In this document: one piece after another, positions 50,832 through 58,819 of the stretch
Numbering within the stretch: position 1 is the stretch's first letter
How the letters are laid out: each line of letters begins with the position of its first letter
Assembly: GCF_037977055.1 (NCBI RefSeq)
Contig: NZ_CP150274.1
Coordinates: 6,324,001 to 6,388,000 of the forward strand
Source: Paenibacillus sp. FSL K6-1096
Lineage (GTDB): Bacteria; Bacillota; Bacilli; Paenibacillales; Paenibacillaceae
DNA: 64,000 nucleotides
Direction: 5' to 3'
Translations under genes and position numbers: made by a program
Notes under the pieces: model-generated
Databases searched by the model: none
The model's input: only the letters and a program-made list of their open reading frames with translations
What the model was told of the DNA's origin: nothing

Positions 50832-51614
50832 ATGGACACGAATCAGCAGAAGTATACAACACAAGCAGCGGGGTATGATCAGAAGAGAGAAGGGATTGAG
50901 CACGGGAAGATCCGCATGATTGAATACCCCTCTGCCACAGTAGGCAACACCCGGAAGGCCAGAGTCTATACGCCGCCTGGATACTCTAGCACAGAGAAAT
51001 ATAGTGTCTTGTATCTGCTGCACGGCATTGGCGGAGATGAAGACGAATGGTACACTCACGGCACGCCACAGATTATTCTGGACAACCTTTATGCTGATCA
51101 CAAGCTGAAGCCCATGATTGTTGTATTGCCGAACGGGCGGGCGATGTTAAATGACCGGGCGGAGGGCGACATCTTCGCTCCTGATAAGCTGGAAGCCTTT
51201 GCAACCTTTGAGTCTGATCTGCTGAACGATCTCATCCCTTATATTGAAGCGAACTATTCTGTCCTGACGGACCGGGAGCACCGTGCGCTGGCCGGGTTGT
51301 CCATGGGCGGAGGGCAATCGCTCAACATGGGTCTGAACAACCTGGACCATTTTGCCTGGGTGGGGGCGTTCTCTCCGGCCCCGAACACGAAGGAGCCTGA
51401 GCTGCTGGTCCCTGATCCGCAAAAGGTAGCGGACGCGCTTAACCTGCTCTGGTTATCCTGCGGAGACCGGGACAACCTCAAATATGTCAGCGACCGCACC
51501 CATGCTTACTTCTTGGAACACAACGTGCCGCATATCTGGGTGGAAGAGCAGGGCGACCACGACTGGCCGGTCTGGAAGAACGGGCTGTATCAGTTCGCTC
51601 AGCTTATTTTTTAA
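50832..51614 (+). CDS. CE1-like esterase (feruloyl/acetyl-xylan esterase type)
   Basis: 260 aa alpha/beta hydrolase. LLHGIGGDEDEW forms the oxyanion loop, Ser157 in GLSMGGG is the nucleophile, an Asp at 212-214 (CGDRDN) and His243 (QGDHDW) complete the triad. This layout is common to feruloyl and acetyl-xylan esterases of family CE1 and to esterase D-like proteins, so removal of ferulate or acetate from imported arabinoxylan fragments is a reasonable inference. There is no signal peptide. ATG 50832 follows AGAGGA by 9 nt; the ATG at 50814 precedes that site. A GC-rich short hairpin follows the stop near 51630. Confidence 0.85.
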   Translation: MDTNQQKYTTQAAGYDQKREGIEHGKIRMIEYPSATVGNTRKARVYTPPGYSSTEKYSVLYLLHGIGGDEDEWYTHGTPQIILDNLYADHKLKPMIVVLPNGRAMLNDRAEGDIFAPDKLEAFATFESDLLNDLIPYIEANYSVLTDREHRALAGLSMGGGQSLNMGLNNLDHFAWVGAFSPAPNTKEPELLVPDPQKVADALNLLWLSCGDRDNLKYVSDRTHAYFLEHNVPHIWVEEQGDHDWPVWKNGLYQFAQLIF

Positions 51615-51653
51615 TTGGTGTAGGGGGCGCCCAGAGGGGGGCGTCCTATTCTG

Positions 51654-51958
51654 GCGTCTGCTTACGTCCACGGGTCGCACAAGAATGCACTGTACGAGGC
51701 TAAGGAGACGTTGCGGGGAAGCAGATGGATTTTATACACTTGCTAATGAAATAATTTCCCTTACGGGAACAGGAGTTGGATAAACAGCACTTAATTCATC
51801 GTAATTCACCTGAAGTGGGTGAAATCTATAAATTAGATGCGCTTTTTCCACTTGTTGCGCGGTATTTCTCAGGAATCGGGAAATTAAGATACGTTATCCA
51901 ATTGTTTGCCCGTGAGGCATTCGAACGGCTGGAGATGTTGGTTAGTTGGCCTGGATAG
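51654..51958 (+). pseudogene. Unrecognised gene remnant with frame breaks
   Basis: I do not recognise this sequence. The frame from 51654 reads ASAYVHGSHKNALYEAKETL and then fails; the adjacent frame continues with EADGFYTLANEIISLTGTGVG before a stop near 51782; a third open stretch (51776-51958) reads KQHLIHRNSPEVGEIYKLDA and on to FAREAFERLEMLVSWPG. The peptides look protein-like, no full-length frame exists, and the stretch is AT-richer than its neighbours. A decayed gene is the best reading; chance is not excluded. It fills most of the 438-bp gap between esterase and the minus-strand transporter. Confidence 0.35.
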
Positions 51959-51974
51959 GGTGCTGGAAGTCGCG

Positions 51975-52027
51975 AAAAAGGCAGCCCCAAGCCATTGACA
52001 TGGCTCCAGGGCTGCCTCTTCTTTTAC
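51975..52027. terminator. Bidirectional terminator at the end of the minus-strand transporter operon
   Basis: AGGCAGCCC and AGCCA (51979-51994) pair with TGGCT and GGGCTGCCT (52001-52017). A-run 51975-51979 gives a T-run for the minus strand; a T-rich stretch also follows on the plus strand. Confidence 0.85.
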
Positions 52028-52052
52028 AGTTTACGCAGTAACGCTCATTTGC

Positions 52053-53849
52053 TTATTTATTCGCAATGGCGTCGGCGCGCATTTTCACGATTTTCTCAGC
52101 TCTTTCTTTGTCTACTGCGAAGACGTCGTTCCAGCCGAGACCTTCCACGTCGCTCTTCAGCTTAGTCCAGAGCTGGTCGAATTCCGCCTGGTCCTTAGCG
52201 AAGATCATTTTCCAGGAGGTGTTCTTCACATAATCCGAGATCTGGCTGCGTTTGTTCTTGATGTCCGAGGAATCGGAGCCCAGACTGGTGTTGATGTTAG
52301 GCACGATGTCGATCATGTTGTTCTTCTGGTAGTACTCGGTCGGAGTGGTGGCTCCATAGGTGTTCTGCCAGTCGGTGGTCAGCTTGGTTTTGTTCGCTTC
52401 GATGGTGGAAGCCCAGTACGTGCTGTTGTAGAACTCGTTGGTATCCGGGTCAACCACGAAGTCACTCATAATCATCGAGTTCACCTTGCTCTGGCCGTCC
52501 TGGTAACCGCCGCCGCCGTATTCAGCCGGGACAGGGGTATTCTCCTGGAATGCGGTCTGACCGACTTCGGTCAGCTTGAATTTGCCGTCCGCTGTCTTTT
52601 CATAGTTGAAGCCTTCAAAGCCGTTGGTGTAGTAGCGCAGGCCTTCCGGTGAAGACATCCAGTCCATCAGTTCCATAATTCTTTCCGGTTCTTTCGCCTT
52701 GGAGCCAATGGCAAAGACTCTGCCGTTCCCGAAGTAAGCATCACTGTTCTGGATCAGGTGGGTGTCGCCAATCGGAACCGCTACGTTGCCGTCGCCCTGG
52801 TTGCCGCGTTCAATCGTGTTGTAGAAGCCTCTCTGCCAGGAGTACCACAGGAGCAGTACCTGCTTGTTGGTCAGCTTCTCGGAGACCTTGTTCCAGTCTT
52901 GAGAAGGGGAGTCCGGGTCCACCAGACCCATCTTGTTGGCATCATAGTAGAATTGCAGAATCTTCTTGTACATGCTGTTGTCGTCTACAATCGGCACAAT
53001 GTCGCCCTTGGCATTCAGCTGGATGGTAGTTGTGCCGTTCGGCTGTTCATAGCCATACCAGTTGCTCAGCCAGCGCACGTTCTCCATGCTGCCGCCGTCC
53101 CAGTCCTTCCAGAGCGTAATCGGAACAATCGGCTTGCCGTCCGGAGTCTTCGGATACTTGGCCTGCATATCCTTCAGCGCGGTCATCAGATCGTTCAGGT
53201 TGTTCAGCTTCGGTGCACCGATACCCTTGTAATAATCCCAAGGCAGAATCGGGCTGGAGTAAGGCAGCTCTTCCGAGAAGGTGGTTGGTGAAGTATCAGC
53301 GGTGAAGGCCGGCAGGGCGTAGATTTTACCATCCGGGTTCTGCTTCTCGAAGGCCACATTGAACGGCTTGAAGTGATTGTCTACATATTTGGACAGATGC
53401 TCTGTATTCTTGATCATGTCGGTCAGATCCATAATCATGCCTGCCGGAATCAGTTCCTCCAGCTGGCTGTTCTCAATAATCAGGAGGTCGCCGAGATCGC
53501 CGGATGCAGAGCGGGTCTTGTAGAGCTGGTCGCCCGCTACCTGCGGAGCGAGAATGTTCAGCGTGATATTGAATTTGTCTTTGAGCAGCTTGCCGTACCA
53601 CCCGGTCTGTTCACCCTGATAGTTAGCCGCGTTGTCGAATACCGTAATGGTTAGCGGTTTGCTGTGATCAATGCCTTTGCTTGTGCCCGGATCGGATGAC
53701 TCCGTGGGTGTTCCTGGTTCAGCCGTACCTGCTGCATTGCCTCCGTTATTGGAGTTCCCACTGCAGCCGCTTAGTGCGGTTGTTACCAGCAGAATGGTCG
53801 TCCCTAGCAGGAGTGCGGACTTTCTTCCCAGCTTATGATGTGTTCTCAT
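52053..53849 (-). CDS. Sugar-binding lipoprotein, LipO/YtcQ type
   Basis: 598 aa with lipoprotein signal (lipobox LSGC, Cys29), a Gly/Asn/Thr-rich linker to about 55 and the binding domain (TITVFDNAANYQGEQTGWYGK, LKDMQAKYPKTPDGKPIVPI). Unlike the plus-strand systems, this receptor gene is last in its operon, 46 nt after the second permease, and the operon has no adjoining kinase. The promoter shares the ATAGATCAA element with two GH43 genes, which ties this importer to arabinoxylan use. GGGGGG-type ribosome site precedes the ATG at 53849. Confidence 0.93.
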   Translation of the reverse strand: MRTHHKLGRKSALLLGTTILLVTTALSGCSGNSNNGGNAAGTAEPGTPTESSDPGTSKGIDHSKPLTITVFDNAANYQGEQTGWYGKLLKDKFNITLNILAPQVAGDQLYKTRSASGDLGDLLIIENSQLEELIPAGMIMDLTDMIKNTEHLSKYVDNHFKPFNVAFEKQNPDGKIYALPAFTADTSPTTFSEELPYSSPILPWDYYKGIGAPKLNNLNDLMTALKDMQAKYPKTPDGKPIVPITLWKDWDGGSMENVRWLSNWYGYEQPNGTTTIQLNAKGDIVPIVDDNSMYKKILQFYYDANKMGLVDPDSPSQDWNKVSEKLTNKQVLLLWYSWQRGFYNTIERGNQGDGNVAVPIGDTHLIQNSDAYFGNGRVFAIGSKAKEPERIMELMDWMSSPEGLRYYTNGFEGFNYEKTADGKFKLTEVGQTAFQENTPVPAEYGGGGYQDGQSKVNSMIMSDFVVDPDTNEFYNSTYWASTIEANKTKLTTDWQNTYGATTPTEYYQKNNMIDIVPNINTSLGSDSSDIKNKRSQISDYVKNTSWKMIFAKDQAEFDQLWTKLKSDVEGLGWNDVFAVDKERAEKIVKMRADAIANK

Positions 53850-53895
53850 GTGTAGCCCCCCGAATGTTTAATGTATCATAAATGGCGCTGGCGGC

Positions 53896-54861
53896 TTAGC
53901 CTTTGACCGCACCAATTATAATTCCTTTGACGAAGAATCTCTGGAAAATCGGATATACCAGCAAAATTGGCGCGACTACGATAATGGTAACGGTCATGCG
54001 GATGGAGGTAGAGGTCTGCTTGGTCGCCAGAGTTGCCATTGCGGTTGATCCTGAATTCTGCAGATTGACCATGGTCGACAAAGAGCTCGCCTGATTGATG
54101 TAGTTATACAGAATGAACTGTAAGCTGTACAGCTTACTGTCCGTCACCAGCAGCAGCGTATCCTGGAAGGAGTTCCACTGGTTGACCGCCGAGAAAATGG
54201 CAACGGTTGCAAGGATCGGCTTGCTGATCGGCAGAATGACTTTGTAAAAGATGGTGAAGATGCCTGCGCCGTCAATACTGGCCGCCTGCTGCAGCTCCTT
54301 CGGTGTCGCTTCTACGAAGGTTTTGACCAGGATAATGAAGAACGGAGCGACCACGGACGGAAGAACATAAGCCAGGAAGTTGTCCGTCAGATGCAGCGAT
54401 CTCATGGTCAGATACCAGGGGATGATCCCGGCATTGAAGAACATGGTGATGATAGTGAAGCGGTACCAGAACTTTTTGCCCCACATATCCTCCTGGGCGA
54501 ACATGAATCCAAGGAAGGCTGAGGCGCCGACTGTGAGCAGCGTACCGATCACGGTTCTGGCGAGGGAGATCATGAACGCATTGCCGAGCCCCGGGATTTT
54601 GAACACATCGATATAGTTCTGGAAATGAATCCCCTTAGGCCAGAAGATAATTTCGCCCTTCGCACTGAGATCATTCGCGCTGATCGTATTGATAATGATC
54701 GAATAGAACGGATAGACGCAGAGGAAGGCGAACAGGGAGAACAGGATATAAATGACGGTGGAAATGATTTTGTCGGTGGTGCTGACCCGCATTTTGACCG
54801 TTTTTTTGGTGATGTCGATCTCCCGGGTGTTTGGCGTAAGACTGGTCTGGTTGTCACTCAT
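53896..54861 (-). CDS. ABC sugar permease, LplC/YtcP type
   Basis: 321 aa with about six spans, EAA loop QQAASIDGAGIFTIFY near residue 195 and the C-terminus YPIFQRFFVKGIIIGAVKG. A 40-residue polar N-terminus precedes the first span. GGAGAGGG on the minus strand stands before the ATG at 54861, and the start overlaps the stop of the LplB-type gene by 4 bp (ATGA), showing translational coupling. Confidence 0.92.
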   Translation of the reverse strand: MSDNQTSLTPNTREIDITKKTVKMRVSTTDKIISTVIYILFSLFAFLCVYPFYSIIINTISANDLSAKGEIIFWPKGIHFQNYIDVFKIPGLGNAFMISLARTVIGTLLTVGASAFLGFMFAQEDMWGKKFWYRFTIITMFFNAGIIPWYLTMRSLHLTDNFLAYVLPSVVAPFFIILVKTFVEATPKELQQAASIDGAGIFTIFYKVILPISKPILATVAIFSAVNQWNSFQDTLLLVTDSKLYSLQFILYNYINQASSLSTMVNLQNSGSTAMATLATKQTSTSIRMTVTIIVVAPILLVYPIFQRFFVKGIIIGAVKG

Positions 54862-55772
54862 ACAATGCCCTCTCCTCTCAGCATTTTGGACAGCCCGTTC
54901 ACCGAAAAGAGAAGCACCACGCTGATCACACTCTTCAGCATACTGATCGCAACGGAGACGGAATAGCTGCCGCCGCCCATGGCGAGATTATACACATACA
55001 GATCGAGAACCTGAATTGTGTCCTTGTTAAACGCATTCTGGAAGACAAAATACTGCTCCAGCCCGTTGTTCAGGAAGCTGGCAATCTGAAGCATCAGCAG
55101 GACGAAGTAGGTTGGCATCATGCTTGGCAAAACGACATGGCGGATCACCTGCATCCGGGTAGCACCGTCCACATAAGCCGCTTCATACAGCGATTCGTCG
55201 ATGCCCATGATAGCCGCGATATACAGGATGGCCGACCAGCCAAGTGTCTTCCAGGTAGCCCAGGCCCACATCGTCCACCAGACATGCTCCGAGCTCTGCA
55301 GGAACATTGTTGGAGAATCGGACAGACCTGTCATATGCAGGAAGCCGTTGACCATTCCCTCACTGGAGAACATGGAGAAGGCGAGGGAGTACACAAGCAC
55401 CCAGCTGATGAAGTTCGGCAGCGTGGTGACAGTCTGAATGAATTTGCGGAACCGTACCGCCTTGATCTCGGTCAGGAAGATGGCGAAGATCATCGGGAGC
55501 CAGGAGAACAGGATACCCAGCCCGCTGATGCCGAAGGTATTCCAGATGACCTGCATCAGCTGGTCAATCTTGACCTGATTCTCAACCAGGGAATGGAACC
55601 ATTGGAAGCCGACGAACTCGGATTTGGATAACGGGATAGGCGGGGTGTAATCAAAGAAGGCATATACCCATCCATAGAGCGGATAGTAGGCAAACACAGC
55701 AAGTAAAATCATAAAGGGAGAAATGTAAAGGAATTTCCGGAAAGAATTGCTTCTCATGCTCTGGCTGCGCAT
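54858..55772 (-). CDS. ABC sugar permease, LplB type
   Basis: 304 aa, first gene of the minus-strand importer operon. LplB-type GWVYAFFDYTPPIPL, six spans, EAA loop YEAAYVDGATRMQVI near residue 205. I prefer the ATG at 55772 because GAGGAG lies 7 nt upstream of it; the ATG at 55787 would overlap that site. The leader of about 180 nt contains a consensus cre box just after the predicted transcription start. Confidence 0.92.
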   Translation of the reverse strand: MRSQSMRSNSFRKFLYISPFMILLAVFAYYPLYGWVYAFFDYTPPIPLSKSEFVGFQWFHSLVENQVKIDQLMQVIWNTFGISGLGILFSWLPMIFAIFLTEIKAVRFRKFIQTVTTLPNFISWVLVYSLAFSMFSSEGMVNGFLHMTGLSDSPTMFLQSSEHVWWTMWAWATWKTLGWSAILYIAAIMGIDESLYEAAYVDGATRMQVIRHVVLPSMMPTYFVLLMLQIASFLNNGLEQYFVFQNAFNKDTIQVLDLYVYNLAMGGGSYSVSVAISMLKSVISVVLLFSVNGLSKMLRGEGIV

Positions 55773-55936
55773 TGTTTCACTCCTCATCTTATTCTCTTTG
55801 TGTAATTGCTTCCTTGAAGCTAAGCCGAGGCTAGCAATTCCTTAGATCTAGGCTGTCCTGTCATCCCCCTTCTTGCAAAAGCAATGTCAATTCCCTGACG
55901 GGTCTGCTGCTTGAATATCCCCGGGCCCCTCTTTAT

Positions 55937-55950
55937 TGATAACGCTTTCA
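55937..55950. promoter_or_regulatory. Consensus cre box downstream of the minus-strand promoter
   Basis: On the minus strand TGAAAGCGTTATCA fits TGWAARCGYTWNCW at all 14 positions. It begins 11 nt past the -10, so bound CcpA would act as a roadblock to transcription. Confidence 0.8.
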
Positions 55951-55961
55951 TGTATGAAACT

Positions 55962-56019
55962 ATAATAAATTATCGGTTATCTTCTAACAATGACCGATCC
56001 TCATCAAATATTGATCTAT
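55962..56019 (-). promoter_or_regulatory. Promoter with ATAGATCAA site for the minus-strand transporter
   Basis: On the minus strand: ATAGATCAA (56011-56019), 20 nt, -35 TTGTTA (55985-55990), 17 nt, -10 TATTAT (55962-55967). Element, spacing and the TCATTGTTAGAA context match the promoter at 38042-38101. Confidence 0.75.
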
Positions 56020-56300
56020 TGTCAGGTCAAATCTGCATTTGACCTTCGGCTAACAGGCCGGGAGGGGGAAGGGGTAGGGACAGACAACGCAGTTTGAAAA
56101 AGGATAAATCCATGGGAGGGGAATGCGGAGAGTAAGGGGGCACGTGAGGGCGATGAAGGGATTAGGCAAATGTGGGCGGTTGGGCCGGATGTTGAGGCGG
56201 ATGAGCGGCCCGGTGCGCAACAGTAGTGGAACGTTACAAATATCGCACCCGCCACCCCTGCCGTCTCCGTCATTTCCGCCACCCCCTCGGCTCCCACGCC
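56020..56300. other. Gene-free stretch after the pseudo-receiver gene
   Basis: About 280 bp, strongly purine-rich on the plus strand between about 56058 and 56215 and pyrimidine-rich beyond 56250. GGTGCG (56212-56217) and CGCACC (56244-56249) can pair. GGGCCGGATGTTG near 56182 faintly resembles the dispersed repeat. No gene with a ribosome site is seen. Confidence 0.5.
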
Positions 56301-57071
56301 TCAGGCCGTGACGAAGCACTGCTTGCGGTATTCGTTCGCGCTGGTTCCCGTGTAGGCTCTGAACTTCTTATAGAACCAGTCAATTTCGGTATAGCCGACC
56401 GCGTCGGCAATCTCGTAGATCCTCATATCGGTTGTCGCAAGCAAGCGCTTGGCCTTCTCCATACGCTGCTGCAGCAGATAATCGTTGAAGGACATCTGCT
56501 CCTGCTGCTTGAATTTCTGCCCGAGATAGGCGCAATTGAATTTCAGGGAATCGGCAATTTGCTTAAGCGTAATATTGCGATGGAGCTGTTCCTCCACGAA
56601 CTCCTTGATGGTGCTGACGATCGGGCAGGGGGAGGCAGGCTCTCTGTGAATCACCGTCCGGTGAACCGCTTGTACCGGTGAAGAGGCTTTTCCCGTGGCA
56701 AGCAGCCCCTTCTTTACCGCCTCCAGGCTTCTGCCCAGCTCTGCCGGATCAACCGGATCAGTCAGGTAATCGCTTACATTATACAAAAGCGCTTGGCGCG
56801 CCAGCCCGAAATCCCCGCTACCTCCAAGAAGAATTACCGGGACGGCGCTCTCCTTCCTAATCTGTGCGCACACATTCATCCCCGCCGTATGGGCACCTCT
56901 GATATTCAGTAGCACCAGTGAGATGTTCTCCCTGCGGATCAGCCGCGGAATATCGGACGAATAATCAGCTTCCGCCTGTACGATGAAATCCGTGAACCGG
57001 TTTTCTGCTATATAAGAAGCGGTCTCCCGCACTTGGGCGTTCCGCTCTACACACAAGATTCTGTACAACAT
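56301..57071 (-). CDS. AraC-type response regulator with degenerate receiver domain
   Basis: 256 aa, half the length of the YesN regulators here because the middle domain is missing. The receiver fold is recognisable, but the phosphoacceptor Asp is Asn56 (LVLLNIRG), the N-terminal acidic pair is replaced (LCVERNA) and the Lys of the KP motif is Asp (YLTDPVD). Phosphorylation is therefore unlikely. The AraC domain is intact (KFNCAYLGQKFKQQEQ, YTEIDWFYKKFRAYTG). No kinase lies beside it. ATG at 57071 is preferred to an upstream TTG. It is divergent from the binding-protein operon at 57325 and upstream of the minus-strand importer, either of which it may control. Confidence 0.88.
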   Translation of the reverse strand: MLYRILCVERNAQVRETASYIAENRFTDFIVQAEADYSSDIPRLIRRENISLVLLNIRGAHTAGMNVCAQIRKESAVPVILLGGSGDFGLARQALLYNVSDYLTDPVDPAELGRSLEAVKKGLLATGKASSPVQAVHRTVIHREPASPCPIVSTIKEFVEEQLHRNITLKQIADSLKFNCAYLGQKFKQQEQMSFNDYLLQQRMEKAKRLLATTDMRIYEIADAVGYTEIDWFYKKFRAYTGTSANEYRKQCFVTA

Positions 57072-57162
57072 CAAGACCCCGCTTTCCTGAGAAGTTAAGG
57101 CTGCCTGTATTCATTATGTGCAAGAAAAGGAAGCGCTACAATGTGCAATTCTTGCGCCAGGC

Positions 57163-57287
57163 TCCATTTGTTTACCTCATCGGTTTGCAGTTTCCCGGCG
57201 GATAAAGGCTTCCGGCCCCGACCTATAATTTGACAGGTGAACACCTGAAATCAGACGGGTTGCTGCCTGAAAATGTAAGCGCTAAAC
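57163..57287. promoter_or_regulatory. Divergent regulatory region: TCCATTTGTTTAC site, palindrome and cre-like box
   Basis: TCCATTTGTTTAC (57163-57175) is identical to part of the direct repeat before GH10 (29623-29635). CAGGTG and CACCTG (57234-57247) form a palindrome beside TTGACA (57230-57235). TGTAAGCGCTAAAC (57274-57287) matches cre at 12 of 14 positions. A full -35/-10 pair could not be fixed. Confidence 0.45.
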
Positions 57288-57324
57288 TTTCGAGGTAAGT
57301 CAATCAAACTTGGGGGGACACAAA

Positions 57325-58716
57325 ATGCGGGCAAAAAAAAGCAAAGTAATGTCAGTATTCATCAGCTTGTTGTTAGTGGCTGCAACGACGGCATGTGGCG
57401 GAGGCGGAAACAGCGGGAACGCCGGAGGCGGGGCTACGGCCGCGCCGGCGGCTACAGAGGCGCCAGTAGCTGAAGCAACACCGGAAGCTACTCCGACTGC
57501 AGAGCCAAGCAACGCTACGCCGGAGATGGATTTCGATATGGGCGGCCGGACGATCAAGATTGTCTCCTGGTGGGATATGACCATTCCCGAGGACAACCCG
57601 GACAATATCCAGCGCGCGAAGAATCTGAAGGAGCTGATGGCGAAGCATAACTTTAAGGTGGAATATGTGGCGCTTGACTACGGCGAATACCAGAAGAAGG
57701 TTGTCGCTTCCCTGGTTGCCGGCGAGCCCCTTGGAGATATCGTGCGGATGGGCAAGGGCTATATGATTCCGGTGCTGACCAAGCAGGATCTGTTCTGGCC
57801 GGTGGACGAGTACACGAAGAATGAGAATGCCTTCAACCAGCGGATGACCACCGAATTCTCGCAATACAACGGCCGCGGCTACGGCTTCTCGGAGAATTCG
57901 GGCAACCTGATCAGCGGGATTTTCTACAACCGTACCCTGATGAAGAAGCTGGGCATGAAGCCGTTGCAGGAGTATGTGAACGAGGACAACTGGAACTGGG
58001 AGACCTTCACCCAAGTGGCCAAAGAAGCGAACAAGGATACAGATAACAACGGGAAACTTGATGTCTGGGGTCTGGCCTCCGGCGGCTTCCTGGAAATGGC
58101 GATGGCCTCCAACGAGACCGATCTGACCATTGAAGACAAACAAAACCTCGATGATCCCAAGCTGCTGGAGGTATTCAAGTTCATCTCCAAGCTGGGTGCA
58201 GAGAAGGTAGCCCGGCCGACCGAAGGCGGGGACTGGCAGGAACCGGCGCAGTTCTTCCGCCAGGGGAACACGCTGATGTATGCGGGAGCAGATTATGAGG
58301 CAAGCGGCTTCAAGACGGATATGAAGGATTATGATATCGGCTTTGTTCCTTTTCCCAAAGGGCCTAATGCTACCGAATACCACAGTGTGGAATCCGCTGT
58401 CCAGTTCCTGACTATCCCGAAGAAGGCCGAGAATCCGGAGCAGCTGATGTATATCTGGGAGAAAATCAACGACATCGAGTCGATCTACGATTATCCGAAG
58501 CAGGCTTCGCTGGAGAGCACCTACGACAACGAGGATGATATCAACAACGCGAAGATGGTAGAGGGCGGAATGCTGCTCACGAACCACAATACCTTCTCGA
58601 CCATGCCGTACTACGAGATGATTGACGAGCTGAAGAAGGGAACCTCAGCCTCTACGGTGATTGAGAAGTACAAGGCTAAGGTTCAGGCATCGGTAGACGC
58701 AGTCTACAAAAATTAA
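57325..58716 (+). CDS. Sugar-binding lipoprotein (extracellular solute-binding family 1)
   Basis: 463 aa, lipobox TTAC with Cys24, then a Gly-rich and Ala/Pro/Glu/Thr-rich linker to about 70 and a medium-length family 1 binding domain (IVSWWDMTIPEDNPDN, FSENSGNLISGIFYNRTLM). It is shorter than the LipO-type receptors and goes with MalF/MalG-type permeases. ATG 57325 follows a G-run ribosome site. It heads the last operon and is followed by a hairpin and then by a second, fused binding protein. Ligand unknown. Confidence 0.92.
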   Translation: MRAKKSKVMSVFISLLLVAATTACGGGGNSGNAGGGATAAPAATEAPVAEATPEATPTAEPSNATPEMDFDMGGRTIKIVSWWDMTIPEDNPDNIQRAKNLKELMAKHNFKVEYVALDYGEYQKKVVASLVAGEPLGDIVRMGKGYMIPVLTKQDLFWPVDEYTKNENAFNQRMTTEFSQYNGRGYGFSENSGNLISGIFYNRTLMKKLGMKPLQEYVNEDNWNWETFTQVAKEANKDTDNNGKLDVWGLASGGFLEMAMASNETDLTIEDKQNLDDPKLLEVFKFISKLGAEKVARPTEGGDWQEPAQFFRQGNTLMYAGADYEASGFKTDMKDYDIGFVPFPKGPNATEYHSVESAVQFLTIPKKAENPEQLMYIWEKINDIESIYDYPKQASLESTYDNEDDINNAKMVEGGMLLTNHNTFSTMPYYEMIDELKKGTSASTVIEKYKAKVQASVDAVYKN

Positions 58717-58734
58717 CCGGATACCCGGTATGGT

Positions 58735-58779
58735 CAACAGTCCCCGGCTGGCTGCAGGTGCGAGCCCGGCGGACTGTTG
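58735..58779 (+). terminator. Intercistronic hairpin between two binding-protein genes
   Basis: CAACAGTCC (58735-58743) pairs perfectly with GGACTGTTG (58771-58779); inner CCGG blocks extend the stem. No T-run is present, so processing or attenuation is likelier than full termination. Confidence 0.65.
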
Positions 58780-58819
58780 TTCCATTAACCATGATCCATC
58801 GCTTAAGGGGAGGAGAACG

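Noticed and set aside
51623..51650. Strong terminator after the esterase
   Set aside because: GC-rich arms can pair over only about five bases without a bulge and there is no T-run; mentioned with the gene but not called.
57128..57141. Additional cre box (AGGAAGCGCTACAA)
   Set aside because: Three mismatches to the consensus including the first position; too weak beside the better box at 57274.
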